Positions 48,865-56,926 are shown, counted from the first letter of the stretch. The stretch: 64,000 nucleotides of DNA from JAKFDI01 sp036676235 (GCA_036676235.1 JAKFDI010000103.1:62001-126000), one strand, 5' to 3'. The notes: generated from the letters alone by a model not told the origin. Numbers and translations are program-made.

Positions 48865-48944
48865 GCCCCTCGGCCGGCGGGTACGCCGGCCGATCCCCCG
48901 AGGGGATGCGGGCCGGCTTGGGGCGGCCCGGCGCTCGGCCCGCC
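48865..48944 (+). repeat. 80-bp structured dispersed repeat, copy A
   Basis: It opens with hairpin CGGCCGGCG-GGTA-CGCCGGCCG less one flanking base (stem 48871-48892). ATCCCC-CGA-GGGGAT follows, and then a GGGCCGGCTTGGGG...CGGCCC block. A second, inverted copy lies 1.8 kb away. It sits between the coxS start and the gntR stop. The same motif is known to me from Comamonadaceae intergenic regions. Confidence 0.75.
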
Positions 48945-48962
48945 GCACTTCATCGCAGTGCT

Positions 48963-49988
48963 TCAGGTACTGCCGCGCAGCACCAGGCGGTAACCCAGGT
49001 CGATGCTGGTCTGCGCCACCGGTTCGCGCTTCATCAACTGCAGCAGCATCTGCGCGGCGCGGGCGCCGATCTCGCGGCGCGGTGTGTGCACGGTGGTCAG
49101 CGGTGGCAGCATCTGGTCGCTGCCGGCGAGGTCGTTGAAGCCGGCCACGGCCACGCGCTCGGGCACCGCAATGCCCAAGCGCAGCGCCGCCATCAACCCG
49201 CCTTGCGCGAGGTCGTCGTTGCAGAAGAACACCGCGTCGATGTCCGGATGCGCGCGCAGCAGTTCCTCGAAGAGCATCGCGCCGAGTGCGATCGACGAGC
49301 GTTCGGGGTTGAGCAGTTCGAGCTTCGCGTCATACACGCCCGCGTCTCGCAAGCAGCGGCGGTAGCCCTCGGCGCGCTGCATCACGCGCGGATCGAGTTG
49401 CGCGGCGACGAAGGCGATGCGCTGGTGTCCGCGCTGCAGCAGATGCGCGGTGATGGCGTGGCCGGCCTCGGCCTGCGAGAAGCCGACGCAGTGCACCTCG
49501 GGCGCCGTGCTTGTCTCCATCAGGTGCACGCAGGGCAGGCCGCTCGCGGCGATGAGCCGCCGCGCCGCCTCGGTGCGGTCAAAGCCGGTCACGAGCAATC
49601 CTGCCGGGCGATGCGCCATGTAGCTGCGCAGCAGCAGCTCTTCCTCGGCCGGGTCGTAGTGCGTCACGCCGATGAGCGTCTGGTAGCCGGCGGGCAGCAG
49701 GGTGCGGTGCACGGCTTCGAGCAGGTCGACGAAGAGCGCGTTCGACAGCAGCGGAATCAACACTGCGACGTGGGAGCTGCGGCTGGAGGCCAGCGCCCGC
49801 GCCGCCGGGTCGGGCACGTAGCCGAGGCGTGATGCGGCCTCCTGTACGCGTGCCACGAGTTCGGCCGCCACGCTGCGTTCGCCGCGCAGGGCGCGGGAGA
49901 CGGTGATGGGGCTGACGTTCGCTTCCCGGGCCACATCCCCCAAGGTGATGCGACCGGTGGAGCGTGGGCGTCGAGGCGGATGAGTCAT
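48963..49988 (-). CDS. gntR: LacI-family repressor, GntR (gluconate) type
   Basis: The N-terminal helix-turn-helix ITLGDVAREANVSPITVSRAL and hinge (AARALASSRSSHVAVLIPLL) are followed by a periplasmic-binding-protein-like sensor domain, 341 residues in all. It is divergent from gntK with two operator palindromes between them. The gluconate ligand is inferred from that neighbour. It should repress the kinase and the TRAP transporter, and possibly itself. Confidence 0.88.
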   Translation of the reverse strand: MTHPPRRPRSTGRITLGDVAREANVSPITVSRALRGERSVAAELVARVQEAASRLGYVPDPAARALASSRSSHVAVLIPLLSNALFVDLLEAVHRTLLPAGYQTLIGVTHYDPAEEELLLRSYMAHRPAGLLVTGFDRTEAARRLIAASGLPCVHLMETSTAPEVHCVGFSQAEAGHAITAHLLQRGHQRIAFVAAQLDPRVMQRAEGYRRCLRDAGVYDAKLELLNPERSSIALGAMLFEELLRAHPDIDAVFFCNDDLAQGGLMAALRLGIAVPERVAVAGFNDLAGSDQMLPPLTTVHTPRREIGARAAQMLLQLMKREPVAQTSIDLGYRLVLRGST

Positions 49989-50012
49989 CGCTGGCTTCGG
50001 GCAATCCCTGAT

Positions 50013-50050
50013 TTGATTCCAAAATCGTGCCGCCTAGGATAGCGCTGTCC
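50013..50050 (+). promoter_or_regulatory. gntK promoter overlapped by operator O1
   Basis: TTGATT (50013-50018), a 16-bp spacer, and TAGGAT (50035-50040) form a sigma-70-like promoter. The near-perfect palindrome GGATAGCGCTGTCC (50037-50050) overlaps the -10 box. The AGCGCT core is typical of LacI-family operators. The arrangement predicts simple steric repression of gntK. Confidence 0.6.
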
Positions 50051-50128
50051 AATCGGTTCGGGCAATGCGTGAAAGCCCGTTGACGCCCGGTCCGCCACAA
50101 GCGGCCCGAGCGAAATCGAACCGTTGGA
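50048..50128 (+). ncRNA. Structured 5' leader of gntK mRNA (hypothetical)
   Basis: TCCAATCGGTTCG (50048-50060) pairs with CGAACCGTTGGA (50117-50128), 12 base pairs with one bulged T, starting at the predicted transcription start. Inside lie CGGGC/GCCCG (50059-50063, 50075-50079, competing with the outer stem) and CCGC/GCGG. A terminator follows at 50140. This is a candidate cis-regulatory RNA; no known riboswitch class was recognised. Confidence 0.4.
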
Positions 50129-50139
50129 CGACTCGCCGC

Positions 50140-50164
50140 AGCGCCCCACCGGGCGCTTGTTTTT
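50140..50164 (+). terminator. Intrinsic terminator or attenuator in the gntK leader
   Basis: AGCGCCC-CACC-GGGCGCT is followed by TGTTTTT on the plus strand. No plus-strand gene ends upstream because gntR is divergent. The terminator therefore lies in the gntK leader, 42 nt before its ATG, and may attenuate transcription. Confidence 0.7.
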
Positions 50165-50173
50165 CCTGCACGA

Positions 50174-50185
50174 GATAGCGCTATC
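50174..50185 (+). promoter_or_regulatory. Operator O2 before gntK
   Basis: GATAGCGCTATC is a perfect 12-bp palindrome sharing the ATAGCGCT core of O1, about 136 bp downstream, and 20 bp before the gntK ATG. Two operators suggest looping or a roadblock by the LacI-family repressor. No Shine-Dalgarno is evident between it and the start. Confidence 0.65.
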
Positions 50186-50205
50186 CGAACGCTGAATCAG
50201 TCTCG

Positions 50206-50721
50206 ATGAATTCCCTCGTCGTCATGGGTGTGGCCGGTTGCGGCAAGTCGAGCCTGGGCCAGGCCGTGGCGCAGGCCATCGGCCGCCCGCTGATCGAAGG
50301 CGACGATTTCCACTCCGAATCCAACCGCGCCAAGATGCGCGCCGCCGTGCCGTTGACCGACGCCGATCGCGACGGCTGGCTCGATGCGCTGGCGCGCGAG
50401 CTGGGCCGGCATTCGGACGGCGTGGTGCTCACCTGCTCGGCGCTCAAGCGCCGCTACCGCGAGCGCCTGCGCGCCGCATCGCCGGGCCTGCGATTCGCTT
50501 TTCTCGAACTCGACGAAGCCGCCTCGCGAGACCGGGTGGCGGCGCGGGGTGGGGCGCATCTCTTTCCAGCGGCGCTGGTGGCCAGCCAGTTCGCCACGCT
50601 CGAATCGCCCGTCGGCGAGCCCGGCGTGTTGCGGCTCGATGCCACGCAGCCCTTGCCGCAGTTGCGCGACGAGACGCTGCGTTGGCTGGGCGAGCCCGCG
50701 CCGCAAGAGGGCGAGGCATGA
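50206..50721 (+). CDS. gntK: Gluconokinase
   Basis: Phosphorylates gluconate to 6-phosphogluconate with ATP. The P-loop is MGVAGCGKSSLG, followed by IEGDDFHSESNRAKM, the substrate segment of GntK, and LTCSALKRRYRERLR. It has 171 residues, standard. It is the first gene of a rightward operon with the TRAP transporter. The start has no clear Shine-Dalgarno. Confidence 0.95.
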   Translation: MNSLVVMGVAGCGKSSLGQAVAQAIGRPLIEGDDFHSESNRAKMRAAVPLTDADRDGWLDALARELGRHSDGVVLTCSALKRRYRERLRAASPGLRFAFLELDEAASRDRVAARGGAHLFPAALVASQFATLESPVGEPGVLRLDATQPLPQLRDETLRWLGEPAPQEGEA

Positions 50722-50743
50722 GACGGAGTGCATCGACTCGCGG

Positions 50744-50824
50744 GCGGGCCGAGCGCCGGGCCGCTCCCAAGCCGGCCCGCATCCCCTCGGGGGATCGACC
50801 GCGGTACTCCGCGGGCGAGGGGCC
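50744..50824 (-). repeat. 80-bp structured dispersed repeat, copy B (inverted)
   Basis: This matches copy A near 48.9 kb when read on the minus strand, including the shared ATGCGGGCCGGCTTGGG and GCCCGGCGCTCGGCCCGCC. The variable hairpin is GACCGCGG-TACT-CCGCGGGC (50797-50816) and differs from copy A by paired changes. Its right end supplies GAGGGG 6 nt before the dctQ ATG. Confidence 0.75.
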
Positions 50825-50827
50825 AAC

Positions 50828-51307
50828 ATGAAGTGGCAGCGCTTGGCGGATTCGACGATGGCCATCGCGCTCGCGGTGATGGCCGCGTCGGTGTTCCTGA
50901 ACGTCGTGCTACGCTACGGCTTCGGCGGCGGCATTGCGGCCAACGAGGAGTTGTCGCGCCTGCTCTTCGTGTGGATGGTGTTCATCGGCGCCACGGCCGC
51001 TTATCCGCTCGGCCAACACATGGCTTTCACCAGCCTCTTGCGCCCGCTGCGCAAACGCCCGGCGCTGCTGGCGCTGTTCGCGCGGCTCATCCATGTGCTG
51101 GTGTTCGCCACGTGCGTGATGGTGGGCTGGGGCGCGTGGCAGCAGGTGGTGGTGGGACTCGACAGCCACAGCGTGGTGCTGCGCTATCCGGTCGCGCTGC
51201 TGCCTCTGCCGGCGTTCCTGTCGTCGGTCGTGATCGGCGTGCTGGCGCTCGTCAACCTGTGGCGCGGGACGCCGGTCGATTTCGGCCACGAGGTCGACGT
51301 CGAATGA
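50828..51307 (+). CDS. TRAP transporter small membrane subunit (DctQ)
   Basis: Four membrane helices are visible (about residues 8-28, 42-60, 80-103, 122-145) in 159 residues, with the DctQ signature VVLRYGFGGGIAANEELSRLLFVW region (key words NEELSR and LFVWMVFIGA). It starts 4 bp beyond a dispersed repeat whose GAGGGG serves as ribosome-binding site. Together with DctM and DctP it forms a sodium-driven sugar-acid importer, probably for gluconate or a related aldonate. Confidence 0.88.
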   Translation: MKWQRLADSTMAIALAVMAASVFLNVVLRYGFGGGIAANEELSRLLFVWMVFIGATAAYPLGQHMAFTSLLRPLRKRPALLALFARLIHVLVFATCVMVGWGAWQQVVVGLDSHSVVLRYPVALLPLPAFLSSVVIGVLALVNLWRGTPVDFGHEVDVE

Positions 51308-51326
51308 AGCGCGCGACGCATCGGCC

Positions 51327-52616
51327 ATGAACCAGGGACTGGTTGCCGCCGTCTTCCTGTTCGGCATGCTCGCCTTCATGGGGCTGGGCGTGCCGCTGGC
51401 CTTCGCGCTGGTGCTGACCGGTGCGTCGATGGCCTACGTGCTCGACTTCTGGGACACGCAGCTCTTCGCGCAGAACCTGGTGGCCGGCATTGACAGCTTT
51501 CCGTTGCTGGCCGTGCCCTTCTTCATCCTCGCCGGTGAGTTGATGAACGCGGGCGGCATCAGCTCGCGAATCATCGGGATGGCGCAGGCCTGGTTCGGTC
51601 ACGTCAAGGGCGGGCTCGGCTTCGTGACCATCGGCGCGGCGGTGATGATGGCCAGCATGAGCGGCTCGGCGCTGGCCGACACCGCGGCGCTCGCCACCAT
51701 CCTGCTGCCGATGATGCGGGCGCACGGCTATCCGATGGCGACCTCGGCCGGCCTCATGGCCTCGGGCGGCATCATCGCGCCCATCATTCCGCCGTCGATG
51801 CCGTTCGTCATCTACGGCGTCACGACCAACACCTCGATCTCGCAGCTGTTTCTTGCCGGCATCGTGCCGGGAATCATCATGGGCTTCGGGCTCGTGATTG
51901 CGTGGAAGCTGCAGCTGCGAAACCTCGACTTGCCTGCCGCCGCGGCGATGCCGGTGCGCGAGCGGCTGCGCGTGAGTGCCAAGGCGGTGTGGGCGTTGTT
52001 CATGCCCGTCATCATCATCGGCGGGCTGAAGACGGGTGTGTTCACTCCCACCGAAGCCGCCGTCGTGGCCGCCTTCTACGCACTCTTCATCGCCTTCTTC
52101 GTGCACCGCGAGATGAACCTCTCGCAACTGCACGGCGTGCTGGTGCGCGCGGGCAAGACCACCGCCATCGTGATGTTCCTGTGCGCCGGCGCACAGGTGG
52201 CGAGCTACATGGTGACGCTGGCCGACCTGCCGGCCACCATGGTGGAGTGGCTGGGCCCGCTGGTCGATTCGCCGCGCCTGCTGATGGCCGTGATGATGCT
52301 GCTGCTCATCGTGATCGGCACCGCGCTGGACCTCACGCCCACCATCCTCATCCTCGCGCCGGTGATGGTGCCCATCGCGGCCAAGGCCGGCATCGACCCG
52401 GTGTACTTCGGCCTGATGTTCGTGCTCAACGGAACCATCGGCCTCATCACGCCGCCGGTGGGCACGGTGCTCAACGTCGTGGCCGGCGTCGGGCGCATGC
52501 AGCTCGACGAGGTGATCCGCGGCGTGAACCCCTTCCTCGCCGTCTACCTCGTGATCCTCGCGCTGTTCACGATCTTTCCGCAGATCGTGATCGCGCCGCT
52601 CGTGTGGATGCGTTGA
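51327..52616 (+). CDS. TRAP transporter large membrane subunit (DctM)
   Basis: About 12 hydrophobic helices over 429 residues, with family segments FFILAGELMNAGGISSRI, SGSALADTAALATILLPMM and GIIAPIIPPSMPFVIYG. It is 19 bp after DctQ. It carries the substrate translocation path of the transporter. The length and motifs are complete. Confidence 0.95.
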   Translation: MNQGLVAAVFLFGMLAFMGLGVPLAFALVLTGASMAYVLDFWDTQLFAQNLVAGIDSFPLLAVPFFILAGELMNAGGISSRIIGMAQAWFGHVKGGLGFVTIGAAVMMASMSGSALADTAALATILLPMMRAHGYPMATSAGLMASGGIIAPIIPPSMPFVIYGVTTNTSISQLFLAGIVPGIIMGFGLVIAWKLQLRNLDLPAAAAMPVRERLRVSAKAVWALFMPVIIIGGLKTGVFTPTEAAVVAAFYALFIAFFVHREMNLSQLHGVLVRAGKTTAIVMFLCAGAQVASYMVTLADLPATMVEWLGPLVDSPRLLMAVMMLLLIVIGTALDLTPTILILAPVMVPIAAKAGIDPVYFGLMFVLNGTIGLITPPVGTVLNVVAGVGRMQLDEVIRGVNPFLAVYLVILALFTIFPQIVIAPLVWMR

Positions 52617-52662
52617 GCGCATCCGTTTCATCCGGTTCCCGCACCCCTCGAAGGAGACATCC

Positions 52663-53688
52663 ATGAAGACCACCCGCCGCACGCTCGTCGCCACGGCCGC
52701 CGCATTCGCTCTCGGCGCTGCGGCGCTCGCCCCCGCCTTCGCGCAGGACATCAAGCCGCGCATCATCCGTTTCGGCTACGGCCTGAACGAGCTGTCGAAC
52801 CAGGGCCGCGCCACCAAGCTCTTTGCCGATGAGGTGGCCAAGGCTTCGGGCGGCAAGATGAAAATCCGTGCCTTCGGCGCCGCAAGCCTCGGCTCCGACG
52901 TGCAGATGCAGCAGGCGCTCATCGGCGGCGCGCAGGAGATGATGGTCGGCTCCACCGCCACGCTGGTGGGCATCACCAAGGAAATGGCGTTGTGGGACAC
53001 GCCCTTCCTGTTCAACAACGCTGAAGAAGCCGACGCCATCCTCGACGGCCCCATCGGCCAGAAGGTGATGGACAAGCTGCAGGAGAAGGGTCTCGTCGGC
53101 CTTGTCTATTGGGAGAACGGTTTTCGCAACCTCACCAACAGCAAGCACCCAGTGGCCAAGCTCGAAGACCTGGACGGCATCAAGCTGCGCGTGATGCAGA
53201 ACAACGTGTTCCTCGAAAGCTTCAAGACGTTGGGCGCCAACGCCATTCCGCTGCCGTTCTCCGAACTCTTCAGCGCGCTCGAGACCGGCGCCGTCGACGG
53301 CCAGGAGAACCCGTTCAACACCATCCTGTCCAGCAAGTTCTACGAGATCCAGAAATACCTCACCGTCACCAACCACGTCTACAGCCCGTGGATCGTGACC
53401 GTGAGCAAGAAGTACTGGGACGGTCTCTCGAAGGCCGAGCAGAAGGTGCTGATGGACGCGGCAAAGAAGAGCCGCGACTTCGAGCGCAAGGACACGCGCG
53501 CTGAAGCGGACAAGGCCTTGGCCGACCTGAAAGCCAAGGGCATGCAGGTCAACCAGCTGCCGCCGGCCGAGACGGCCCGCATGCGTGACAAGCTCAAGCA
53601 GGTGAATGCGTCGGTGGCCGAGAACGTCGGCCAGGACCTCTGGAACGATACCGCCGCGGCGCTGGCGAAGCTGCGCGGCGGGAAGTAG
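52663..53688 (+). CDS. TRAP transporter substrate-binding protein (DctP)
   Basis: The Sec signal MKTTRRTLVATAAAFALGAA has a likely cleavage after PAFA. The mature domain has the DctP signature region RVMQNNVFLESFKTLGANAIPL, followed by GAVDGQENPFNTI. A GAAGGAG Shine-Dalgarno precedes the ATG. As last gene of the gnt module it binds the imported sugar acid; gluconate is inferred from gntK. It ends 21 bp from the convergent argF. Confidence 0.93.
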   Translation: MKTTRRTLVATAAAFALGAAALAPAFAQDIKPRIIRFGYGLNELSNQGRATKLFADEVAKASGGKMKIRAFGAASLGSDVQMQQALIGGAQEMMVGSTATLVGITKEMALWDTPFLFNNAEEADAILDGPIGQKVMDKLQEKGLVGLVYWENGFRNLTNSKHPVAKLEDLDGIKLRVMQNNVFLESFKTLGANAIPLPFSELFSALETGAVDGQENPFNTILSSKFYEIQKYLTVTNHVYSPWIVTVSKKYWDGLSKAEQKVLMDAAKKSRDFERKDTRAEADKALADLKAKGMQVNQLPPAETARMRDKLKQVNASVAENVGQDLWNDTAAALAKLRGGK

Positions 53689-53709
53689 GGCGAGATCGGG
53701 GATCGACCG

Positions 53710-54642
53710 TCAGCCGATCCTGCCGAGCAGGAGGTACTCCATGAGTGCCTTCTGCACGTGCATCCGGTTCTCGGCTTCGTCCCACACCACCGACTGCGGT
53801 CCGTCGATGACGGCCGCTTCGACTTCCTCGCCGCGGTGCGCCGGCAGGCAGTGCATGAACAGCGCGCGCGGGTCGGCCACCTTCATCATGTCGGTGTCCA
53901 CGCACCAGTCGGCAAAGGCGAGCTTGCGGGCTTCGTTCTCGGCCTCGTAGCCCATGCTCGTCCACACGTCGGTAGTGACGAGGTGTGCGCCGCGGCAGGC
54001 GTCCATCGGGTCCTTGAAGAGCTTGAGGCAGGCGGCGTTGCGCACGCCGGCGAGTGCCGGGTCGAGTTCGTAGCCGGTGGGCGTGCTCACGTGCAGCGTG
54101 AAGCCGAGGATGTCGGCCGCCTGCGCCCAGGTGTTGGCCATGTTGTTGCCGTCGCCCACCCAGGCCACCACCTTGCCTTCAATGCTGCCGCGCTGCTCGA
54201 TGTAGGTGAACACGTCGGCCAGGATCTGGCAGGGGTGGTATTCGTTGGTCAGCCCGTTGATGACCGGCACGCGCGAGTTGGCGGCGAAGGTTTCGATCTT
54301 GGTCTGCTCGTAGGTGCGGATCATCACCAGATCGACCATGCGGCTGATGACGCGCGCGCTGTCGTCAATGGGTTCGGCGCGCCCGAGTTGGCTGTCGCTG
54401 GTGGTGAGGTTCACCACCGAGCCGCCCATCTGGTACATGCCGGCCTCGAAGCTCACGCGGGTGCGGGTGCTGGCCTTCTCGAAGATCATCGCCAGCGTGC
54501 GGTCCACCAGCGGCGTGTACTTCTCGTAGTTCTTGAAGCGCTTCTTGATCGTTGCCGCGCGCTCGAACAGGTAGACGTACTCCTCGGCGCGGAGGTCCTT
54601 GAACTGCAGGTAGTGCTTGATGAGGCTCATACCGGGTTTCAT
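53710..54642 (-). CDS. argF: Ornithine carbamoyltransferase
   Basis: Forms citrulline from ornithine and carbamoyl phosphate in arginine synthesis. The carbamoyl phosphate motif is FEKASTRTRVSFE, and the ornithine loop is FMHCLPAHRGEEV. It has 310 residues. A second ATG (MSLIKHYLQF) four codons in is an alternative start. It is 4 bp downstream of argD, so the two form an arginine operon. Confidence 0.96.
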   Translation of the reverse strand: MKPGMSLIKHYLQFKDLRAEEYVYLFERAATIKKRFKNYEKYTPLVDRTLAMIFEKASTRTRVSFEAGMYQMGGSVVNLTTSDSQLGRAEPIDDSARVISRMVDLVMIRTYEQTKIETFAANSRVPVINGLTNEYHPCQILADVFTYIEQRGSIEGKVVAWVGDGNNMANTWAQAADILGFTLHVSTPTGYELDPALAGVRNAACLKLFKDPMDACRGAHLVTTDVWTSMGYEAENEARKLAFADWCVDTDMMKVADPRALFMHCLPAHRGEEVEAAVIDGPQSVVWDEAENRMHVQKALMEYLLLGRIG

Positions 54643-54646
54643 GACG

Positions 54647-55867
54647 TCACGTCGGACTCTTCAGGAAGTCCTTGATGAGGGGGCAGAGGATGGCGACGAT
54701 CTGCGCCGCCTCATCGGCCGTGAGGATGAGCGGCGGCACGAGCCGGATCACGCGGTCGGCCGTGACGCTGAGCATCAGGCCTGCGTCAGCCGCGCGGCCG
54801 AGCAGTTCGCCGCACGGGCGATCGAGTTCGATGCCGAGCATCAGGCCCTGGCCGCGGATCTCGACCAGGCCGTGCACGCCGGCCAGCTCACGCGCCAAGC
54901 CGTCGCGCAGCGCGGCGCCGACCGTGGCCGCGTTCTCCAGCAGCCGGTCTTCTTCCATGATGCGCAGCGTCTCGATGCCTGCACGCATGGCCAGCGGATT
55001 CCCGCCGAAGGTGGTGCCGTGGTTACCGGGCTGCAGCACATCGGCGGCTTTCGGCCCGCACACCACGGCGCCGATCGGCACGCCCGAGCCCAGGCCCTTG
55101 GCGAGTGGCATCACGTCGGGCGTGATGCCGGCCCACTGATGCGCGAACCACTTGCCGGTGCGGCCGATGCCGCACTGCACCTCGTCGAGCATCAGCAGCC
55201 AGCCACGTTCGTCGCAGACGCGGCGCACCTGCTGCAGGTACTCGATGCTGGTCGGGTTGATGCCGCCTTCGCCCTGGATCACTTCGAGGAACACCGCCAC
55301 CACGTTCGGGCGGCTGCGGGCCACTTCCTCGATCGCCTCGGCGTCGTTCAGGGGTACGCGCACGAAACCTTCGACCAGCGGGCCGAAGCCGGCCTGGATC
55401 TTCGGGTTGCCCGTGGCCGACAGGGTGGCAAGCGAACGGCCGTGGAAGGCCTTCTCGTAGACCACGATCTCGGGCCGGTCGACGCCCTTGTCATGACCGA
55501 ACTTGCGCGCGATCTTGATGGCTGCTTCGTTGGCTTCGAGCCCGCTGTTGCAGAAGAAGGCCTTCGACAACCCCGAGATCGCGCACAGCTTGGCCGCCAG
55601 TTGCTCCTGCAGCGGCGCCGCGTAGTAGTTGCAGGTGTGGATGATGGTGGCGATCTGCTGCTGCAGCGCCGGCACCAGCTTCGGATGGCCGTGGCCGAGC
55701 GTGTTGACGGCGATGCCGCCAAGGCCGTCGAGGTACTTCTTCCCCTCGCTGTCCCAGAGCCAGACGCCTTCGCCGCGCACGATCGCCATCGGCAGGCGGC
55801 CGTAGGTCGTCATCACATGCGGTTCGGTGTTCGCAGGCGGGTTCGCTGGCTGGGCGAGGGCGTTCAT
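54647..55867 (-). CDS. argD: Acetylornithine aminotransferase family protein
   Basis: PLP enzyme transferring an amino group between N-acetylornithine and 2-oxoglutarate. Motifs seen are GNTEPHVM-like start, FFCNSGLEANEAAIKIARKF, MLDEVQCGIGRTGKWF and the lysine loop AKGLGSGVPIGAVV. The 406-residue length is normal. It is first in argD-argF. A CRP-like palindrome lies 34 bp upstream. Confidence 0.93.
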   Translation of the reverse strand: MNALAQPANPPANTEPHVMTTYGRLPMAIVRGEGVWLWDSEGKKYLDGLGGIAVNTLGHGHPKLVPALQQQIATIIHTCNYYAAPLQEQLAAKLCAISGLSKAFFCNSGLEANEAAIKIARKFGHDKGVDRPEIVVYEKAFHGRSLATLSATGNPKIQAGFGPLVEGFVRVPLNDAEAIEEVARSRPNVVAVFLEVIQGEGGINPTSIEYLQQVRRVCDERGWLLMLDEVQCGIGRTGKWFAHQWAGITPDVMPLAKGLGSGVPIGAVVCGPKAADVLQPGNHGTTFGGNPLAMRAGIETLRIMEEDRLLENAATVGAALRDGLARELAGVHGLVEIRGQGLMLGIELDRPCGELLGRAADAGLMLSVTADRVIRLVPPLILTADEAAQIVAILCPLIKDFLKSPT

Positions 55868-55900
55868 GGAGGCTCCGTGGGGCGCGAAAAGCGGCCTGTG

Positions 55901-55914
55901 GTGATCGAGGTCAC
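55901..55914. promoter_or_regulatory. GTGA-N6-TCAC palindrome upstream of argD
   Basis: GTGATCGAGGTCAC has the half-site geometry of CRP/FNR-family sites, 34 bp before the argD ATG. It could control argD or the divergent DUF3579 gene. The match may be chance. Confidence 0.3.
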
Positions 55915-56097
55915 GTGGGGAGCCGCTGATTCTACGGGCGGCCTACCCGGCGACATCGAGGCGACATCGCTGCGGCCGGTGCGCGCACGGAGCCATCGCG
56001 GCATGTGCTGCACCGCAGCACATCGGCCGAACTCGGCGGCACAATGGCGCCCGGCCGCCGACGCCACGTGGCGGCATCACCCACCCCAATTCATGGC

Positions 56098-56412
56098 ATG
56101 ACCGCACCCAAGCCGCGCGAAGTTTTCATCCACGGCGTGACCCGTGACGGTCGCACGTTCCGGCCGAGCGACTGGGCCGAGCGGCTGGCCGGCGCGATGT
56201 CGAGCTTTCGTCCCGGCGGCTCGCAGGGCATCAACGCCCGCATCGGCTATTCGCCGCTGTGCGTGCCGCGCGTGCTGGGCAGCGTCAAATGCGTGTTGGT
56301 GAGCGAGCGGCTGCGCGACATCGAGCCCATGGCCTGGGACTTCGTCATGAACTTCGCCCGCGACAACGATCTGCAGGTCACCGACGCAGCGGACGAAGCG
56401 CCGCGAGCCTGA
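56098..56412 (+). CDS. DUF3579 family protein
   Basis: A small cytosolic protein of a family restricted largely to betaproteobacteria, function unknown. The 104 residues include REVFIHGVTRDGRTFRPSDWAERLAGAMS and RLRDIEPMAWDFVMNFARDN (landmarks PSDWAERL and FVMNFARDNDL). The start MTAPKPREVF was chosen over an upstream in-frame ATG because the preceding sequence is not protein-like. Its usual neighbours, rpsT and arginine genes, are present here. Confidence 0.85.
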   Translation: MTAPKPREVFIHGVTRDGRTFRPSDWAERLAGAMSSFRPGGSQGINARIGYSPLCVPRVLGSVKCVLVSERLRDIEPMAWDFVMNFARDNDLQVTDAADEAPRA

Positions 56413-56450
56413 ACGCTTTCGGCGCCCGAATGTGGCGCCCCAATGCAAAA

Positions 56451-56469
56451 GGGCTCGCGATGCGAGCCC
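56451..56469. terminator. Bidirectional terminator between DUF3579 and rpsT
   Basis: The stem GGGCTCGC-GAT-GCGAGCCC is flanked by AAAA on the left, which gives a T-run after the stem for rpsT transcripts on the minus strand. On the plus strand only TT follows. Confidence 0.65.
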
Positions 56470-56496
56470 TTCGACCTCAACCCGGAAACCTGCGTG

Positions 56497-56805
56497 TCAG
56501 GCGGACGCAGAGGCGCCGAGCGCCTTGACCTTGGCCGACAGGCGGCTCTTGTGGCGAGCGGCCTTGTTCTTGTGAAAGATGCCCTTGTCGGCGACCGAGT
56601 CGATCACCGATTCGGCAGTCTTGAAGAGTTCGCTGGCGCGGGCCTTGTCGCCAGCGGCAACGGCCTTCTGCACATTCTTGATCACGGTGCGGAACTTGGA
56701 GCGCAGCGCGGTGTTGGCGGCGTTGAGCTTCACGTCCTGGCGAACGCGCTTGAGGCCCGACGCGATGCGGACCGTCTTCTTCTTGGCTTTGGCGGAGGTG
56801 GCCAT
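56497..56805 (-). CDS. rpsT: Small ribosomal subunit protein bS20
   Basis: A basic 16S rRNA-binding ribosomal protein. The 102 residues start MATSAKAKKKTVRIASGLKR and have the helical core FRTVIKNVQKAVAAGDKARA and GIFHKNKAARHKSRLSAKV. It has its own promoter upstream and a hairpin terminator downstream, so it is likely monocistronic. Confidence 0.97.
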   Translation of the reverse strand: MATSAKAKKKTVRIASGLKRVRQDVKLNAANTALRSKFRTVIKNVQKAVAAGDKARASELFKTAESVIDSVADKGIFHKNKAARHKSRLSAKVKALGASASA

Positions 56806-56859
56806 ATGGGTCGTGTCCTGTCCTATCGTGTCTTGTCCCGGGTTGGGGCAAAGACCGCG

Positions 56860-56889
56860 AGTATAGCAGGCAGCGTATTTGACCGGCAA
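56860..56889 (-). promoter_or_regulatory. rpsT promoter
   Basis: On the minus strand TTGCCG (-35), an 18-bp spacer and TATACT (-10) lie about 55 bp before the rpsT ATG. This is a good sigma-70 match for a highly expressed gene. Confidence 0.55.
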
Positions 56890-56920
56890 TTCCGGCGTCC
56901 GCGCAGGAGTAGGCGCTTTC

Positions 56921-56926
56921 TATAAT
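56921..56926 (+). promoter_or_regulatory. Candidate -10 element for murJ
   Basis: A perfect TATAAT lies about 110 bp before the murJ ATG, in the gap to divergent rpsT. No good -35 is found at the proper distance, so the call rests on the hexamer alone. Confidence 0.3.

Noticed and set aside
51252..52766. 504-codon frame opposite DctM
   Set aside because: Highly His/Asp/Arg-rich antisense shadow of a clear 12-helix permease gene.
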